Origin: Paenibacillaceae bacterium
GTDB taxonomy: Bacteria > Bacillota > Bacilli > Paenibacillales > CANHGK01
Reading direction: 5' to 3'
NCBI GenBank assembly: GCA_947460235.1
Contig: CANHGK010000009.1
Coordinates: forward strand, 41,809-105,808
DNA length: 64,000 nucleotides
Shown here: one piece after another, positions 29,128 to 40,261 of the stretch
Layout of the letters: each line of letters begins with the position of its first letter
How positions within the stretch are numbered: the first letter of the stretch is position 1
The notes under the pieces: generated by a model
Database searches by the model: none
The model's input: the letters and a program-made list of their open reading frames with translations, nothing else
Told to the model about the DNA's origin: nothing
Position numbers and translations under genes: made by a program

Positions 29128-29153
29128 ATACGTTTTAATCCTGCAAAAGTTGC
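29128..29153 (-). promoter_or_regulatory. Putative ECF-type autoregulatory promoter upstream of sigma/anti-sigma operon
   Basis: Minus strand GCAAC-TTTTGCAGGATTAAAA(16)-CGTAT, resembling the AAC-N16-CGTA class. Confidence 0.55.
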
Positions 29154-29236
29154 GGACATTCCGCATTTAAAAAATGATTTTTTGATATTCAAATCATATA
29201 TCGGAAAAGCATACAAAATCAATGAGATTATAGCAG

Positions 29237-29272
29237 AAAAAAAATACCACCTCTCCCATTCTGGGAAGGTGG
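29237..29272 (-). terminator. Rho-independent terminator after tyrA
   Basis: Minus strand CCACCTTCCCAGAATGGGAGAGGTGGTATTTTTTTT. Confidence 0.85.
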
Positions 29273-29391
29273 CTGCACAATATGCATTTATAGTTAGGAG
29301 TGGAGAGAGAACATACTATGGTTAGTATATTGAATGCGTTTTCATTCGTCAACTGTTTTTTGTTGTTTAGTAAACTTTTTAGAAAATAAAT

Positions 29392-30498
29392 TCATTTTCG
29401 ATAAATGGAATATCCGATATTTGTTAAAATAATAGTTGCTCGATCCAAATCATCCGCTGTTCTGAAAGTTAATCGAAGCACCCCAGGTACATCCGAGCGT
29501 GTTTCGTTTACATGCAAATTGCTTAAATTAATTTCATATTGACCAAGCAATGTCGCAAGTTGTCCGATGGCTCCTGGACGATCCGGTAAATCGACATAAC
29601 ATTCATGAAGTGCATGTAATAATCCGCGTTTTCGCTCTGGTACAAGCTTGCGATACGCATTTGCTTTCGCAAATTCAGCGGCAATTGAATCTCCATCCGA
29701 AGTCTGAATCCATGTTTTCCATTGATCCACTTGGCTACCCCAATCGTCAAGCATATTTAACATCACAGAACGATTTTGTAACAAAATATCTCGCCAAATA
29801 ATTGGATCACTGGATGCAATTCGCGTCACATCTCGAAAACCACCCGCTGCTAACGTACGGTACAAACATCGATCATCTTCGTAATCATTAACTTGATTTA
29901 CCAATCCTACCGCCATAACGTGCGGCAAATGACTGATCGCACCAACAACCTGATCATGTGTATTGGCATCCAACACGATAATTTGTGCACGGGTATATTC
30001 TAACAAATCACGAAGTCGTTGCAATGATGTTTCTTCGACATCAACGGGCGGAGTTAACACATAGATTGCGTTCTCAAAAAGTTCAGCAGATGCCGCCTCT
30101 ACACCTGACCGTTCACTACCAGCCATAGGATGTCCACCAATAAAACAAGCGTTATTCCATGCGATTGCTGACGCATGTTCCATAATTTTAGATTTAGTAC
30201 TACCAACATCCGTAATAATACATCCAGGTGCTAGCGATAGCTGTGATAACTTTATTAAATAATCAGGTATTTTGCCTACCGGTGCACAAACCACTACGAC
30301 ATCTGCATTTGCGGTTGCTTTTTCTAAATCATCATAAGCTTCGTCAACAACTTCTAATTGTAAATATTTTTGAATAGATGAAGGGTTTGGTGAGTATCCA
30401 ATCACTTGAATCCCATCTTTCCCTTTCCAACAGCGGGCCAATGAACCACCGATTAATCCGACGCCAAGAATGCTTATTCTGATTAAATTTGAACTCAT
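29392..30498 (-). CDS. tyrA: Prephenate dehydrogenase (with C-terminal ACT domain)
   Basis: ILGVGLIGGSLARCWK; GGHPMAGSERSGVEAA; C-terminal LPDRPGAIGQLATLLGQYEINLSNLHV. Confidence 0.95.
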   Translation of the reverse strand: MSSNLIRISILGVGLIGGSLARCWKGKDGIQVIGYSPNPSSIQKYLQLEVVDEAYDDLEKATANADVVVVCAPVGKIPDYLIKLSQLSLAPGCIITDVGSTKSKIMEHASAIAWNNACFIGGHPMAGSERSGVEAASAELFENAIYVLTPPVDVEETSLQRLRDLLEYTRAQIIVLDANTHDQVVGAISHLPHVMAVGLVNQVNDYEDDRCLYRTLAAGGFRDVTRIASSDPIIWRDILLQNRSVMLNMLDDWGSQVDQWKTWIQTSDGDSIAAEFAKANAYRKLVPERKRGLLHALHECYVDLPDRPGAIGQLATLLGQYEINLSNLHVNETRSDVPGVLRLTFRTADDLDRATIILTNIGYSIYRK

Positions 30499-31595
30499 TA
30501 ACTTACTGGGTTTGATGCCAGTGCTTCTTGTAGCGCTTTAATAAACGCTTCATTTTGATGAGGTTGGCCAACAGTTACTCGAAGATGCGTCGGATATCCG
30601 AGTTGATGTCCACCCCGTACAATGATGCCTTGGCGCATTAACGATTCAAACACTTGACCTGCAGGTTGCTTTACATCAACCATAATGAAGTTACCAAATG
30701 CCGGGAAATACTTCAAACCCATCTTATCAAAATGATCTTGTAAAAAAATTAAGCCCATTCGATTCGAATCCGCACATGCCTTGATAAACGCCTGGTCTTC
30801 AATTGCAGCAATTGCTGCAGCTTGTGCCATTCTCGTTGTGTTAAAAGGCTCTCGAACTTGTTGAATTAATCGGATCATGTCAGGTTGTCCGATACCAAAT
30901 CCAATGCGATGCGCAGCAAGTCCGTAAATTTTGGAGAACGTTCGCGTAACAATTAAATTCGGATATTGACTTAGCAGTTCTTTGCTATCTGCATAATCTT
31001 CATCTTCGATGTACTCACTATAAGCTTCATCAAGAACGATTAAACAACTTGAAGGAATTGACGAAAACATCTTTTCGATGGCTTGCTTATTTACAATTGT
31101 ACCTGTTGGATTATTCGGATTGCATATCCATATGATTTTTGTATTTTCGTTAACGAGCGCTAACATTCCATCAAGATCATGAACGCCATCTTTTAGTGGG
31201 ACTTCATGAATGATCGCACCTTCGATTGCAGCATTATGTTTATATTGAGGAAATGTCGGAGTCGCCATGATCGTTTCATCACCAGGATTTAAGAACGCAC
31301 GACAAATCATCAATATTACCTCATCAGACCCTGCACCAAAAATGAGTTGTTCAGGTTTAACGCCAATGAATGAACTAACTGCATCATTCAAAGCGACGCT
31401 ACCACCATCTGGATATAATGAACTATGCTCAATTTCATTACGCATTGCTTCTTTTGCCGCAGGAGAACAACCCCATGGATTTTCATTGGAAGCAAGCTTA
31501 ATCACTTCTTTTAGGTTATATTGTTTTTTTACTTCTTCAATCGGTTTTCCCGGTTGATAGACAGGTAAATTACCGACGGTTACTTTGGATTTCAT
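30498..31595 (-). CDS. hisC: Histidinol-phosphate aminotransferase
   Basis: IKLASNENPWGCSP; CNPNNPTGT; VLDEAYSEY; TRTFSKIYGLAAHRIGFG. Confidence 0.95.
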   Translation of the reverse strand: MKSKVTVGNLPVYQPGKPIEEVKKQYNLKEVIKLASNENPWGCSPAAKEAMRNEIEHSSLYPDGGSVALNDAVSSFIGVKPEQLIFGAGSDEVILMICRAFLNPGDETIMATPTFPQYKHNAAIEGAIIHEVPLKDGVHDLDGMLALVNENTKIIWICNPNNPTGTIVNKQAIEKMFSSIPSSCLIVLDEAYSEYIEDEDYADSKELLSQYPNLIVTRTFSKIYGLAAHRIGFGIGQPDMIRLIQQVREPFNTTRMAQAAAIAAIEDQAFIKACADSNRMGLIFLQDHFDKMGLKYFPAFGNFIMVDVKQPAGQVFESLMRQGIIVRGGHQLGYPTHLRVTVGQPHQNEAFIKALQEALASNPVS

Positions 31596-31613
31596 CTGTC
31601 TTCCTCCCCAAAA

Positions 31614-32423
31614 TTACGCATGAACTAATTGCGTTAAAAATTGACGAACATGCGCCAATCCTTGTTCGCGATCTGAATCAGATTTCAATAACTCTAAAGC
31701 TTCTTCAACGGTACGTACAATCGCACTACCAACAATAATGCCATCACACCGAGTTGAAAAATATTTGTATTGATCATGATTCGAAATTCCGAAACCGACG
31801 CAAATTGGTAAATCAGTACTTTGTCTTACAAAATCTAAAAATGAATCAATTCCTTCAAAAAACGATGTGCGTGTGCCTGTTACCCCAAGTGAAGATACGC
31901 AATAAACAAATCCACTCGCAGAACTTACGATTTTGGCAACGCGATCATTCGATGTGGGAGCTACAAGTGGAATTATATGCAATCCGCGAGCTTGCGCAGC
32001 ATCCCTAACTTCTTCGCACTCTTCCACTGGTAAATCTGGAATAATCAAGCCATCAATTTGATGAGCTAAAAACAGCTCCATCGCATTTTCGATCCCCATT
32101 TGTAAGATAGGGTTATAATATGTGAATAAAATTAATGGAATTGTTATCCCTGCTTCGCGGCAACGTTTTGCTAGACTTAGCACTACTGGGATATTGATTT
32201 CATTTTCAAGTGCGCGTTGTGCCGCACGTTGGATAATCGGTCCATCGGCTAATGGATCAGAATAGGGCACGCCAAGTTCAATGCAATCAGCACCGGCAGC
32301 TACCAATTCTTTAATTATTTCAAAACTAATATCTACACTTGGATCACCAATCGTCAAATATGGAATAAATGCAGCTTTTTTTGCTTTCCGTAATGAAGCA
32401 AAACGCTCATCAATGCGATTCAT
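31614..32423 (-). CDS. trpA: Tryptophan synthase alpha chain
   Basis: [44 protein letters not shown]; start at MNRIDERF. Confidence 0.97.
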   Translation of the reverse strand: MNRIDERFASLRKAKKAAFIPYLTIGDPSVDISFEIIKELVAAGADCIELGVPYSDPLADGPIIQRAAQRALENEINIPVVLSLAKRCREAGITIPLILFTYYNPILQMGIENAMELFLAHQIDGLIIPDLPVEECEEVRDAAQARGLHIIPLVAPTSNDRVAKIVSSASGFVYCVSSLGVTGTRTSFFEGIDSFLDFVRQSTDLPICVGFGISNHDQYKYFSTRCDGIIVGSAIVRTVEEALELLKSDSDREQGLAHVRQFLTQLVHA

Positions 32424-33615
32424 TACGATTTCCTCCCAAATTACGCATAATGGTCTCAACGTCTTTGTCACCACGACCAGATAACGAAACGACAATAATT
32501 TGATCCTTGGACATTTTAGGTGCACGCTTAATTACTTCAGCAATCGCATGCGCCGTCTCAAGTGCTGGAATAATCCCTTCGGTGCGACTAAGCACTTGAA
32601 GTGCGTCAAGCGCCTCCGCATCGGTAATCGGTACGTACTCTGCACGTTCCGAATATTTCAAGTAAGCATGTTCTGGTCCAACGCCAGGATAATCCAAACC
32701 TGCAGATATTGAGTGCGCAGGTATTACTTGACCGCCTTGATCTTGCAGCAAATAACTCATTGATCCCTGAAAAACACCTTTTGTACCTTTCGTCATCGTT
32801 GCCGCGTGGAATTCAGTATCTACACCTTTACCTGCAGCTTCGCAACCAACCAAATGAACCGATGTATCATTTACAAATGGGTAGAACATTCCTATTGCAT
32901 TACTTCCTCCGCCGATACATGCGATAACGGTATCCGGCAAACGTCCTTCTTTTTTAAGAATTTGTTCGCGTGATTCGTCACCGATAATCCGCTGAAAATC
33001 ACGAACCATCATCGGGTACGGATGCGGTCCAACCGCACTTCCTAGCACATAAAATGTATCTTCAACATTGCTTACCCAGTAACGAAGTGTTTCGTTTCCT
33101 GCATCTTTGAGTGTACGCGTGCCTGAGGTAACCGGAATCACTTCTGCACCAAGTAATTTCATACGAAACACGTTCAATTGCTGACGTTTCGTGTCTTCTT
33201 CACCCATAAACACTTTGCATTCCATATTTAATAATGCCGCAACCGTCGCTGAAGCAACACCGTGTTGCCCCGCACCTGTTTCAGCAATAATTTTCTTTTT
33301 CCCCATGCGCTTTGCGAGTACTGCTTGACCAATCGTATTATTAATTTTGTGTGCACCGGTATGGTTCAAATCTTCGCGTTTCAAATAAATTTTTGCTCCG
33401 CCAAGTTGTTCCGTTAACCGCTCTGCAAAATACAAAGAAGTTGGTCGACCTGCATATTCGTTCAATAAATAACGAACTTCGGTAATAAATTCAGGATCGT
33501 CTTTATATTTTAAGTAAGCTTCTTCTAATTCGATTAGTGCATTCATTAATGTTTCTGGAACGTATCGTCCCCCGAAAGGTCCAAATCTACCTTTTGCATC
33601 AGGCCATGTTATCAT
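32410..33615 (-). CDS. trpB: Tryptophan synthase beta chain
   Basis: [48 protein letters not shown]. Confidence 0.98.
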   Translation of the reverse strand: MITWPDAKGRFGPFGGRYVPETLMNALIELEEAYLKYKDDPEFITEVRYLLNEYAGRPTSLYFAERLTEQLGGAKIYLKREDLNHTGAHKINNTIGQAVLAKRMGKKKIIAETGAGQHGVASATVAALLNMECKVFMGEEDTKRQQLNVFRMKLLGAEVIPVTSGTRTLKDAGNETLRYWVSNVEDTFYVLGSAVGPHPYPMMVRDFQRIIGDESREQILKKEGRLPDTVIACIGGGSNAIGMFYPFVNDTSVHLVGCEAAGKGVDTEFHAATMTKGTKGVFQGSMSYLLQDQGGQVIPAHSISAGLDYPGVGPEHAYLKYSERAEYVPITDAEALDALQVLSRTEGIIPALETAHAIAEVIKRAPKMSKDQIIVVSLSGRGDKDVETIMRNLGGNRNESH

Positions 33616-34321
33616 TGGATTTCACCCTTTTTATGAACAAGTCTATTTTATGAATATCCTTATGTTGGTCTGTCTCTACCCCGCTTGAGATATCCACACC
33701 ATCAGGATGATACGTATCAATTAAAGTTCTAACATTATCCGGATTCAAACCACCGGCAACCCATAACGGACGCTTACATTTATTTGCTGTACGTTGTAAT
33801 TGCGGAAGGACATCCCAAGAAAAAGTTTTACCACTTCCTCCGCCATATTGCGGATCATGTGTATCAACCAAAAATAAGTCAACAAATGGGGCAAGCTTTT
33901 CAATTGTTTCGCCAATTGTATCTATGGGGACTTCTTCACCTTCCATTATGGTTAGCGCTTTCCAAACTTGAATAACCCCTCTATTTCCATTGGCTATAGT
34001 CCATTCTTTCAGTGCATCTCGGATACTACGACAAGTATCAACGGACTCTTGTCCGTGTAATTGAACAACATCCAATGAACCATTCTCAACCATCCGAAGC
34101 ACCTCATCAACCGTTGGATTCACAAACACTCCGGTTAATAATGGTGGGTTCAAGTGTTCAGGCATATGATTAATTAATGTGCGCCAAGCGAATGGAACCG
34201 TCGGATCAACCTTTCGTCGACTCGGTGCAAACACAAACCCTATCGATGTGATCCTTCCATCAAGCATTGATTCAAATCCTTGAGGTTCACGCAAGCCGCA
34301 AATTTTAATGTTAGTTTGCAT
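33599..34321 (-). CDS. trpF: Phosphoribosylanthranilate isomerase
   Basis: [45 protein letters not shown]. Confidence 0.95.
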   Translation of the reverse strand: MQTNIKICGLREPQGFESMLDGRITSIGFVFAPSRRKVDPTVPFAWRTLINHMPEHLNPPLLTGVFVNPTVDEVLRMVENGSLDVVQLHGQESVDTCRSIRDALKEWTIANGNRGVIQVWKALTIMEGEEVPIDTIGETIEKLAPFVDLFLVDTHDPQYGGGSGKTFSWDVLPQLQRTANKCKRPLWVAGGLNPDNVRTLIDTYHPDGVDISSGVETDQHKDIHKIDLFIKRVKSNDNMA

Positions 34322-34329
34322 TAATTACC

Positions 34330-35124
34330 TCACGAATTTAAGATTGGTCCCATGACATTCAAAACGCCATTATAAATGTCAGATTGTTTCATAAACGTTT
34401 CGCCAATTAAGACTCCTCGCACACCAAGTGCTCGTAGCCGTGTTACTTCACGCATCGTACTAATGCCACTTTCGCTGATAACAGTGACATTCTTAGGTAC
34501 CAAGGGCAACAAAATTTCAGTAGTTGCCAACTCTACCTTAAACGTGTTCAAGTTCCGATTGTTAATTCCAACAACAGAGACTCCCATTTCAAGTGCACGT
34601 TCTAATTCAGCACGGTCGTGCACTTCAACAAGCACATCCATGCCTAATTCATTGGCAAACTGGTGATACCGTAGTAATTGTGACGGCCTTAAAATCGAAG
34701 CAATCAACAAGATGGCATCTGCACCAATCGCACGAGCCTCATAAATTTGTGATTCATCAATAATAAAATCTTTACGTAAAATCGGTAATTTACAAGAAGC
34801 ACGTACACTTTGCAAAAAACGAATGGACCCTTGAAAAAACTTTGAATCCGTTAAAACAGATAGGCAATCTGCACCTGCTCGTTCGTACGTTTCTGCGATA
34901 TCAACCGGATTAAAATCTTCGCGAATAACACCTTTTGATGGTGATGCTTTTTTAATTTCTGCAATTAAACCCATTGAACGTTTTGGACGCTCGGTTAATG
35001 CTTGAATAAATTTTTTAGGTGGGTTCATATCGCGAATAATACGATCCCAACCAGCTGGAGACTGCTGTTCATTTAATGCTTGAACTTCTTTTTGTTTTAC
35101 TTTAACGATCGTATCGAGGATCAT
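34330..35124 (-). CDS. trpC: Indole-3-glycerol phosphate synthase
   Basis: LIAEIKKASPSKGVIREDF; PILRKDFIID; GINNRNL; ISESGI. Confidence 0.96.
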   Translation of the reverse strand: MILDTIVKVKQKEVQALNEQQSPAGWDRIIRDMNPPKKFIQALTERPKRSMGLIAEIKKASPSKGVIREDFNPVDIAETYERAGADCLSVLTDSKFFQGSIRFLQSVRASCKLPILRKDFIIDESQIYEARAIGADAILLIASILRPSQLLRYHQFANELGMDVLVEVHDRAELERALEMGVSVVGINNRNLNTFKVELATTEILLPLVPKNVTVISESGISTMREVTRLRALGVRGVLIGETFMKQSDIYNGVLNVMGPILNS

Positions 35125-36164
35125 TGTAAAGCCCCCGTCCATTGTATTAGCTGATTTAATTTAGTAGTTGCAAGTCCTTGATCAATGATAGACCCCGCAA
35201 ACTTCACGCCTTCTTGGAGCGTACCACACTTACCAGATAAGTAAAAGCAAGCACCCGCATTTGCTAACACGATATCTCGATTTGCACCTTTTGAACCCGC
35301 AAACACATCCAAAATGACCCGAGAATTAATATCTGCATCTCCGCCTTCAATTTCGCTGAAATTCGCAGCACGAAGACCTAGGTCGTCTGCTGTAATGGTA
35401 TATGTGCTCAATTCTCCATTTTTTAATTCCGTTATTTTCGTTGGAGAGGAAATGCTTATTTCATCAAGACCTTCTTCACTGCCAACAACCATCGCACGTG
35501 TTAAACCAAGTTGACGCAGCACTCCTGCAAGCAATTCCGTCTTGTTGCGATCGTATACACCAAGTAACTGACGGTCCGCTCCAGCAGGATTCGATAATGG
35601 TCCTAAAAAATTAAAAATCGTACGCACACCAATTTCGCGGCGAGGTCCGGCAACATGTTTCATTGATTGATGATAAAGTGGAGCAAACATAAAACAAATT
35701 CCGATCTCATGCAAACATTTTGCAGCTTGATCGTTGGTCAATTGAATGTTAACACCAAGTTTTTCAAGCACGTCCATACTTCCAGATGTTGGCTTGCTGG
35801 ACATCGCACGATTGCCGTGTTTTGCGACCCGAATTCCACCTGCTGCTGCAACAATTGCTGACGCAGTAGATACATTAAAAGTAGCTCCGCCATCACCACC
35901 AGTACCGCAAGTATCAAGAAGATTTTCACCTACAACAGGAACATGCAGCGCTTTTTCACGCATCATTTCTACGAGACCAGTTATTTCTTCTTCGGTTTCA
36001 CCCTTCATCCGAAGTGCTGTAACAAAACTTCCAATTTGAGCTGATGTGCATTCGCCGTTCATCATCGATTCCATCGTTTGTCGCGAAAACGATTTGGACA
36101 AATTTTGTTTTTCTACCAAATTCGCAATCGCTAATTGAATAACTGTTTTTTCTGTGGCGCTCAT
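35121..36164 (-). CDS. trpD: Anthranilate phosphoribosyltransferase
   Basis: LLDTCGTGGDGGATFNVSTASAIVAAAGG; KHGNRAMSS; TAGGAGG SD before ATG at 36164 (ORF track start is 5' extended). Confidence 0.96.
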   Translation of the reverse strand: MSATEKTVIQLAIANLVEKQNLSKSFSRQTMESMMNGECTSAQIGSFVTALRMKGETEEEITGLVEMMREKALHVPVVGENLLDTCGTGGDGGATFNVSTASAIVAAAGGIRVAKHGNRAMSSKPTSGSMDVLEKLGVNIQLTNDQAAKCLHEIGICFMFAPLYHQSMKHVAGPRREIGVRTIFNFLGPLSNPAGADRQLLGVYDRNKTELLAGVLRQLGLTRAMVVGSEEGLDEISISSPTKITELKNGELSTYTITADDLGLRAANFSEIEGGDADINSRVILDVFAGSKGANRDIVLANAGACFYLSGKCGTLQEGVKFAGSIIDQGLATTKLNQLIQWTGALQ

Positions 36165-36191
36165 CGATGAACCTCCTATAGACTGCAACGT

Positions 36192-36228
36192 ATAAAAAAG
36201 ATAAAAATCCTCTAGCACCGCTAAGAGG
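36192..36228 (-). terminator. Terminator/attenuator-like hairpin between aroH and trpD
   Basis: Minus strand CCTCTTAGCGGTGCTAGAGGATTTTTATCTTTTTT. Confidence 0.75.
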
Positions 36229-36250
36229 ACCAATATCTAGACATGACCGA

Positions 36251-36631
36251 TTAGGAAACCGTGCTTGTAGCTAAGTCAGGACGTAACCGTGTTGCTTCAC
36301 GTAAATACACATGTGTAATATCTCGTTGTGGTTTGTCCGTATTGACGAGTACCATTAATCGTATACAAAGCGGTAAACTATTTGTAACATTAATTTCGAG
36401 CGCGCACATAATTGGAACGAAGTCCCAACCAGCCATTTGTCTTACTGCAAGTGCTGGAAAAGTTGCCGTCAAATCATGCGTTACGGTAATAAATACACTG
36501 CACACATCATCAGGTTGCACTTCATTTGAAGTAACGATTTGATCAATTAATTCTTTCGTTGCATCCAAAATAATCGTCTGATCATCATGTGTCACAGTTG
36601 TTGCACCGCGAATTCCACGTACTTTTTGCAT
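36251..36631 (-). CDS. aroH: Chorismate mutase AroH
   Basis: VRGIRGATTV; SVFITVTHDLTATFPALAVRQ; IRLMVLVNTDKPQRDITHVYL. Confidence 0.96.
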   Translation of the reverse strand: MQKVRGIRGATTVTHDDQTIILDATKELIDQIVTSNEVQPDDVCSVFITVTHDLTATFPALAVRQMAGWDFVPIMCALEINVTNSLPLCIRLMVLVNTDKPQRDITHVYLREATRLRPDLATSTVS

Positions 36632-37728
36632 TAGACAACCTCCTCTACCAAAGAATCAACGACACGGCGAATTTCTTCTACTGGAACGTTTTTGACAATT
36701 TCAACTTCACCGATCGATAACGGTAAAATATATGTTAGCGTACCATTTTGATTTTTTTTATCATGCATCATTGCTGACATAATTGCATCAATATCAAATG
36801 AAGCAGGAATCCGAACTGGCAATCCAAAATTGCGCATCATTCGTTCTGTTTCCGTTGCAATTAGTGGATCCTTACCACGATTCACTGCAACCATAGCTGC
36901 TGCTACCATGCCCACTGCAATGGCTTCACCATGAAGCCAAGCATCATATTTTTGAACTGCTTCAATTGCATGACCAAGAGTATGACCTAAGTTCAAAATT
37001 GCACGCAAATGAGATTCCCGTTCATCTTGGGATACGATCATCGCTTTCACTCGGCAACCCTCTTGTAACGCATAAGCCAGTGCATTTGGTTCCAAGTCCA
37101 ATAACTTTTGATGATTTTCATCGACCCAATATGCAAAATCGCGATTCCAAATCAATCCATGTTTCAGCACCTCTGACAAACCCGCCCGAACTTCACGTAA
37201 CGGCAATGATTGGAGTGTATCCAAATCATAAATAACTGCAAGAGGTTGATGAAATGCACCAATAATGTTTTTGGCTAATCGATGATTAACGGCAACTTTT
37301 CCACCTACACTACTGTCATGCGCCAAAATCGTCGTCGGTATTTGCACGAAATGAATCCCGCGCATATATGTAGCAGCGAGTGTCCCTGCCAAGTCCCCGA
37401 CCACTCCGCCACCTAGTGCAAGTATCGCTGATTTACGGTCAAGTCCCGCAATTAAAGCCGCTTCAACAAGCAAGTCTAATTGTTCAAGCGACTTTGATTT
37501 TTCGCCATTAGGTACGATCGCAGTTGCAACATGATATCCCGCTTCAGTTAATGATTCTTTAAGTGAATTCAAATATAATGGTGCAACTTGAGTGTCACTT
37601 ACGATTAACAATGAAATTGGTGGTTTCAACCCTCGAGTTTGAAGTAAACTAGAAACGTTTTTTAGCAAACCAGAAGCAATCCAAATTGGATATGAACGTT
37701 CGCCTAATTCGACATGCAAAGTATTCAT
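36631..37728 (-). CDS. aroB: 3-dehydroquinate synthase
   Basis: LALGGGVVGDLAGTLAATYMRGIHFVQIPTTILAHDSSVGGK; LNLGHTLGHAIE. Confidence 0.97.
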   Translation of the reverse strand: MNTLHVELGERSYPIWIASGLLKNVSSLLQTRGLKPPISLLIVSDTQVAPLYLNSLKESLTEAGYHVATAIVPNGEKSKSLEQLDLLVEAALIAGLDRKSAILALGGGVVGDLAGTLAATYMRGIHFVQIPTTILAHDSSVGGKVAVNHRLAKNIIGAFHQPLAVIYDLDTLQSLPLREVRAGLSEVLKHGLIWNRDFAYWVDENHQKLLDLEPNALAYALQEGCRVKAMIVSQDERESHLRAILNLGHTLGHAIEAVQKYDAWLHGEAIAVGMVAAAMVAVNRGKDPLIATETERMMRNFGLPVRIPASFDIDAIMSAMMHDKKNQNGTLTYILPLSIGEVEIVKNVPVEEIRRVVDSLVEEVV

Positions 37729-38888
37729 TAGAAACGAGCCACCTGTTCTTTATAACGATTCAGGTTTTCTAAAATTTCTTCCAAGGAATCTCCGCCGAAT
37801 TTTTCCATCAATGCATTTGCGATTTCCCAAGCAACTACATTTTCCATAACAACGCTTGCCGCAGGCACAGCACAACTATCTGAACGTTCAATTTGCGCTA
37901 CGAATGGTTCTTTTGTGTCAATATCAACACTTTGCAATGGCTTGTACAAGGTTGGGATTGGCTTCATTACTCCGCGAACAATGATTGGCTCGCCTGTTGT
38001 CATACCACCCTCAAAACCACCGGAGCGATTGGAATTGCGATAAAATCCTTGTTCTTGACTATAAGCAATTTCATCGTGGACTTGAGAACCACGTAAGTGA
38101 CCCGCATCAAATCCAATTCCAAATTCTACTCCTTTAAATGCTTGAATAGAAAGAACGGACATCGCAATTCGTGCATCTATTTTACGATCCCATTGAACGA
38201 AACTACCCAAACCTACAGGTACGCCTTCGATCCGAACTTCAACAATTCCACCAATGGAATCTCCTTCGTTTTTAATGAAATCAATATGATCCATCATTTT
38301 TTGTTCAGCTTCTGGGTCTAAACAACGAACTGGTGAAGCCTCGGTGCGCTCGATTTGTTCATCAATTGACAAATCGATGCGTTTTGCTTCAACATCTCCG
38401 ATACGTAATACTTGACCCGCAACTTTAATCCCACACGCAAGTAATAATTCACGAGCAATTGCACCGCAAGCAACTCGAGCAGCAGTCTCACGAGCGCTAG
38501 AACGTTCCAAAATGTTACGCAAATCACGTTGATTATATTTTAATGCACCATTCAAATCCGCATGACCAGGACGAGGACGATGAACACGACGTTTTGCTTC
38601 ACCATCTTCAACAGGTTCCACGCTCATTACAGACGTCCAGTGCGTCCAATCGTTGTTAATTACTTCAAGCGCGATCGGAGCCCCGGTTGTTTTTCCGTGA
38701 CGCACACCGCCAACGATATTAGCAGCGTCTTTCTCGATTTGCATACGACGACCACGGCCATATCCTTTCTGACGACGTTCCAATTGATGATTGACCCGAT
38801 CGGTAGAAATCGTCACGTTACTAGGCATGCCCTCAATAATTGCTGTCAATTGTGGGCCGTGCGATTCCCCTGCTGTTAAGTACCTCAT
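37728..38888 (-). CDS. aroC: Chorismate synthase
   Basis: [58 protein letters not shown]. Confidence 0.97.
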   Translation of the reverse strand: MRYLTAGESHGPQLTAIIEGMPSNVTISTDRVNHQLERRQKGYGRGRRMQIEKDAANIVGGVRHGKTTGAPIALEVINNDWTHWTSVMSVEPVEDGEAKRRVHRPRPGHADLNGALKYNQRDLRNILERSSARETAARVACGAIARELLLACGIKVAGQVLRIGDVEAKRIDLSIDEQIERTEASPVRCLDPEAEQKMMDHIDFIKNEGDSIGGIVEVRIEGVPVGLGSFVQWDRKIDARIAMSVLSIQAFKGVEFGIGFDAGHLRGSQVHDEIAYSQEQGFYRNSNRSGGFEGGMTTGEPIIVRGVMKPIPTLYKPLQSVDIDTKEPFVAQIERSDSCAVPAASVVMENVVAWEIANALMEKFGGDSLEEILENLNRYKEQVARF

Positions 38889-38918
38889 GATTTTCCTCCT
38901 CAAAATAAACGCATTACA

Positions 38919-39701
38919 TTATTTTCGTAGTTTGCGATAAAAGAACGTATCCGCTGGTTCCATGTTATATTGACTCGGATTAAAAATTTGCTCCGTGCTG
39001 CCAATAAACAAAATACCACCAGGTCGAAGCGCTTTTGCGAATTTATGATATAAATTATGTTTTGCTTCTTCGGTAAAATAGATGATGACATTACGGCAAA
39101 TAATTAAATCATAATTAGAATCAAACGTATCCACCAACAAATTTTGCTTTTGGAAGCGGACAACTTGCTTTAATTGATCATTGACATGGAACATCAATTC
39201 TTTTTTTGTAAAATATTTTTGAACGTATTTTGACGGAACTTCGCGGAGTGATGTTTCCACATAAATTGCACGTTTTGCCTTCTCAATCGCACCATCATCG
39301 ATATCCGTTGCAAGCACAGTAGATGTCGTTAACAAATTCAATTCGTTTAAAACCATCGATAGTGTATATGGCTCCTCACCGGTAGAACACGCTGCACTCC
39401 ATGTTTTTAGACGACGATTTTCCTGTAATAATTCAGGAATAAAGCGTTGCATTAAAACTTCCCAACGATTCGCATTTCTCCAAAATTCTGATACATTGAT
39501 CGTCATTCGATCTAAAAACTCGTAAAACATTTCTTTATCTCGAATCATCGTATCAAAGTAAGAAACAAATGTATCAAATCCACGTTTTTGACGAAGTGTC
39601 GACAATCTTCGTTTCATTTGATTTTCTTTATATAGGTTTAAATCAATTGCTGTCATATCTTTGAATTTCTTAATAAATAGTTCCCAGTCTTTATCTTCCA
39701 A
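38919..39701 (-). CDS. cheR: Chemotaxis protein methyltransferase CheR
   Basis: WSAACSTGEEPYTLSM; DLIICRNVIIYF; GGILFIGSTEQI. Confidence 0.95.
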   Translation of the reverse strand: MEDKDWELFIKKFKDMTAIDLNLYKENQMKRRLSTLRQKRGFDTFVSYFDTMIRDKEMFYEFLDRMTINVSEFWRNANRWEVLMQRFIPELLQENRRLKTWSAACSTGEEPYTLSMVLNELNLLTTSTVLATDIDDGAIEKAKRAIYVETSLREVPSKYVQKYFTKKELMFHVNDQLKQVVRFQKQNLLVDTFDSNYDLIICRNVIIYFTEEAKHNLYHKFAKALRPGGILFIGSTEQIFNPSQYNMEPADTFFYRKLRK

Positions 39702-39779
39702 AACAATTCACGCTCCTTGGGTGATGGACACTTTTGTACAATATGCTACAATTCCATACACCAAACGAAAAATCCTGCC

Positions 39780-40223
39780 CTAGACCCAGCGAGTAATCTC
39801 ACGGGAATAGGATATCAATTCTTGCGGTGCAAACAAATTTTGGATTTCATGATTAGCATTTTGGATCGAGTCCGATCCGTGAATCAAATTCAAATTCGTA
39901 TGATGACTGAAATCTCCACGAATTGTGCCTGGAATCATGTCCATGGCATCCGTTTTACCGATCATTTTTCGGGAAAGAGCAATTACTTGATCACCTTCCC
40001 AAACCGTTGCCAGTAGCGGTGATGACGTAATAAATAAAAATAATTTTTCGAAATAGGGTTGACCAATATGTTCATGATAATGATTTTTTGCCTGTACTTC
40101 AGACATAAGCATCAATTTGCATCCAACCAATTGAAACCCTTTTTGCTCGAACCGCTTAATGATTTCGCCGGCAAGACCTCGTTGTATGCCATCTGGCTTT
40201 ACTAAAATGAGCGTACGTTCCAT
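39780..40223 (-). CDS. ndk: Nucleoside diphosphate kinase
   Basis: MERTLILVKPDGIQRGLAGEIIKRFEQKGF; HGSDSIQNANHEI. Confidence 0.98.
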   Translation of the reverse strand: MERTLILVKPDGIQRGLAGEIIKRFEQKGFQLVGCKLMLMSEVQAKNHYHEHIGQPYFEKLFLFITSSPLLATVWEGDQVIALSRKMIGKTDAMDMIPGTIRGDFSHHTNLNLIHGSDSIQNANHEIQNLFAPQELISYSREITRWV

Positions 40224-40261
40224 GGGGACTCCTCCTTGCTATCATAAGAATATGTAATGTC

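Noticed and set aside
29318-29389. Small plus-strand ORF MVSILNAFSFVNCFLLFSKLFRK with a weak GGAGAG upstream
   Set aside because: Only 23 codons, SD spacing poor, lies at the tyrA 3' end; no way to support it without conservation or ribosome profiling
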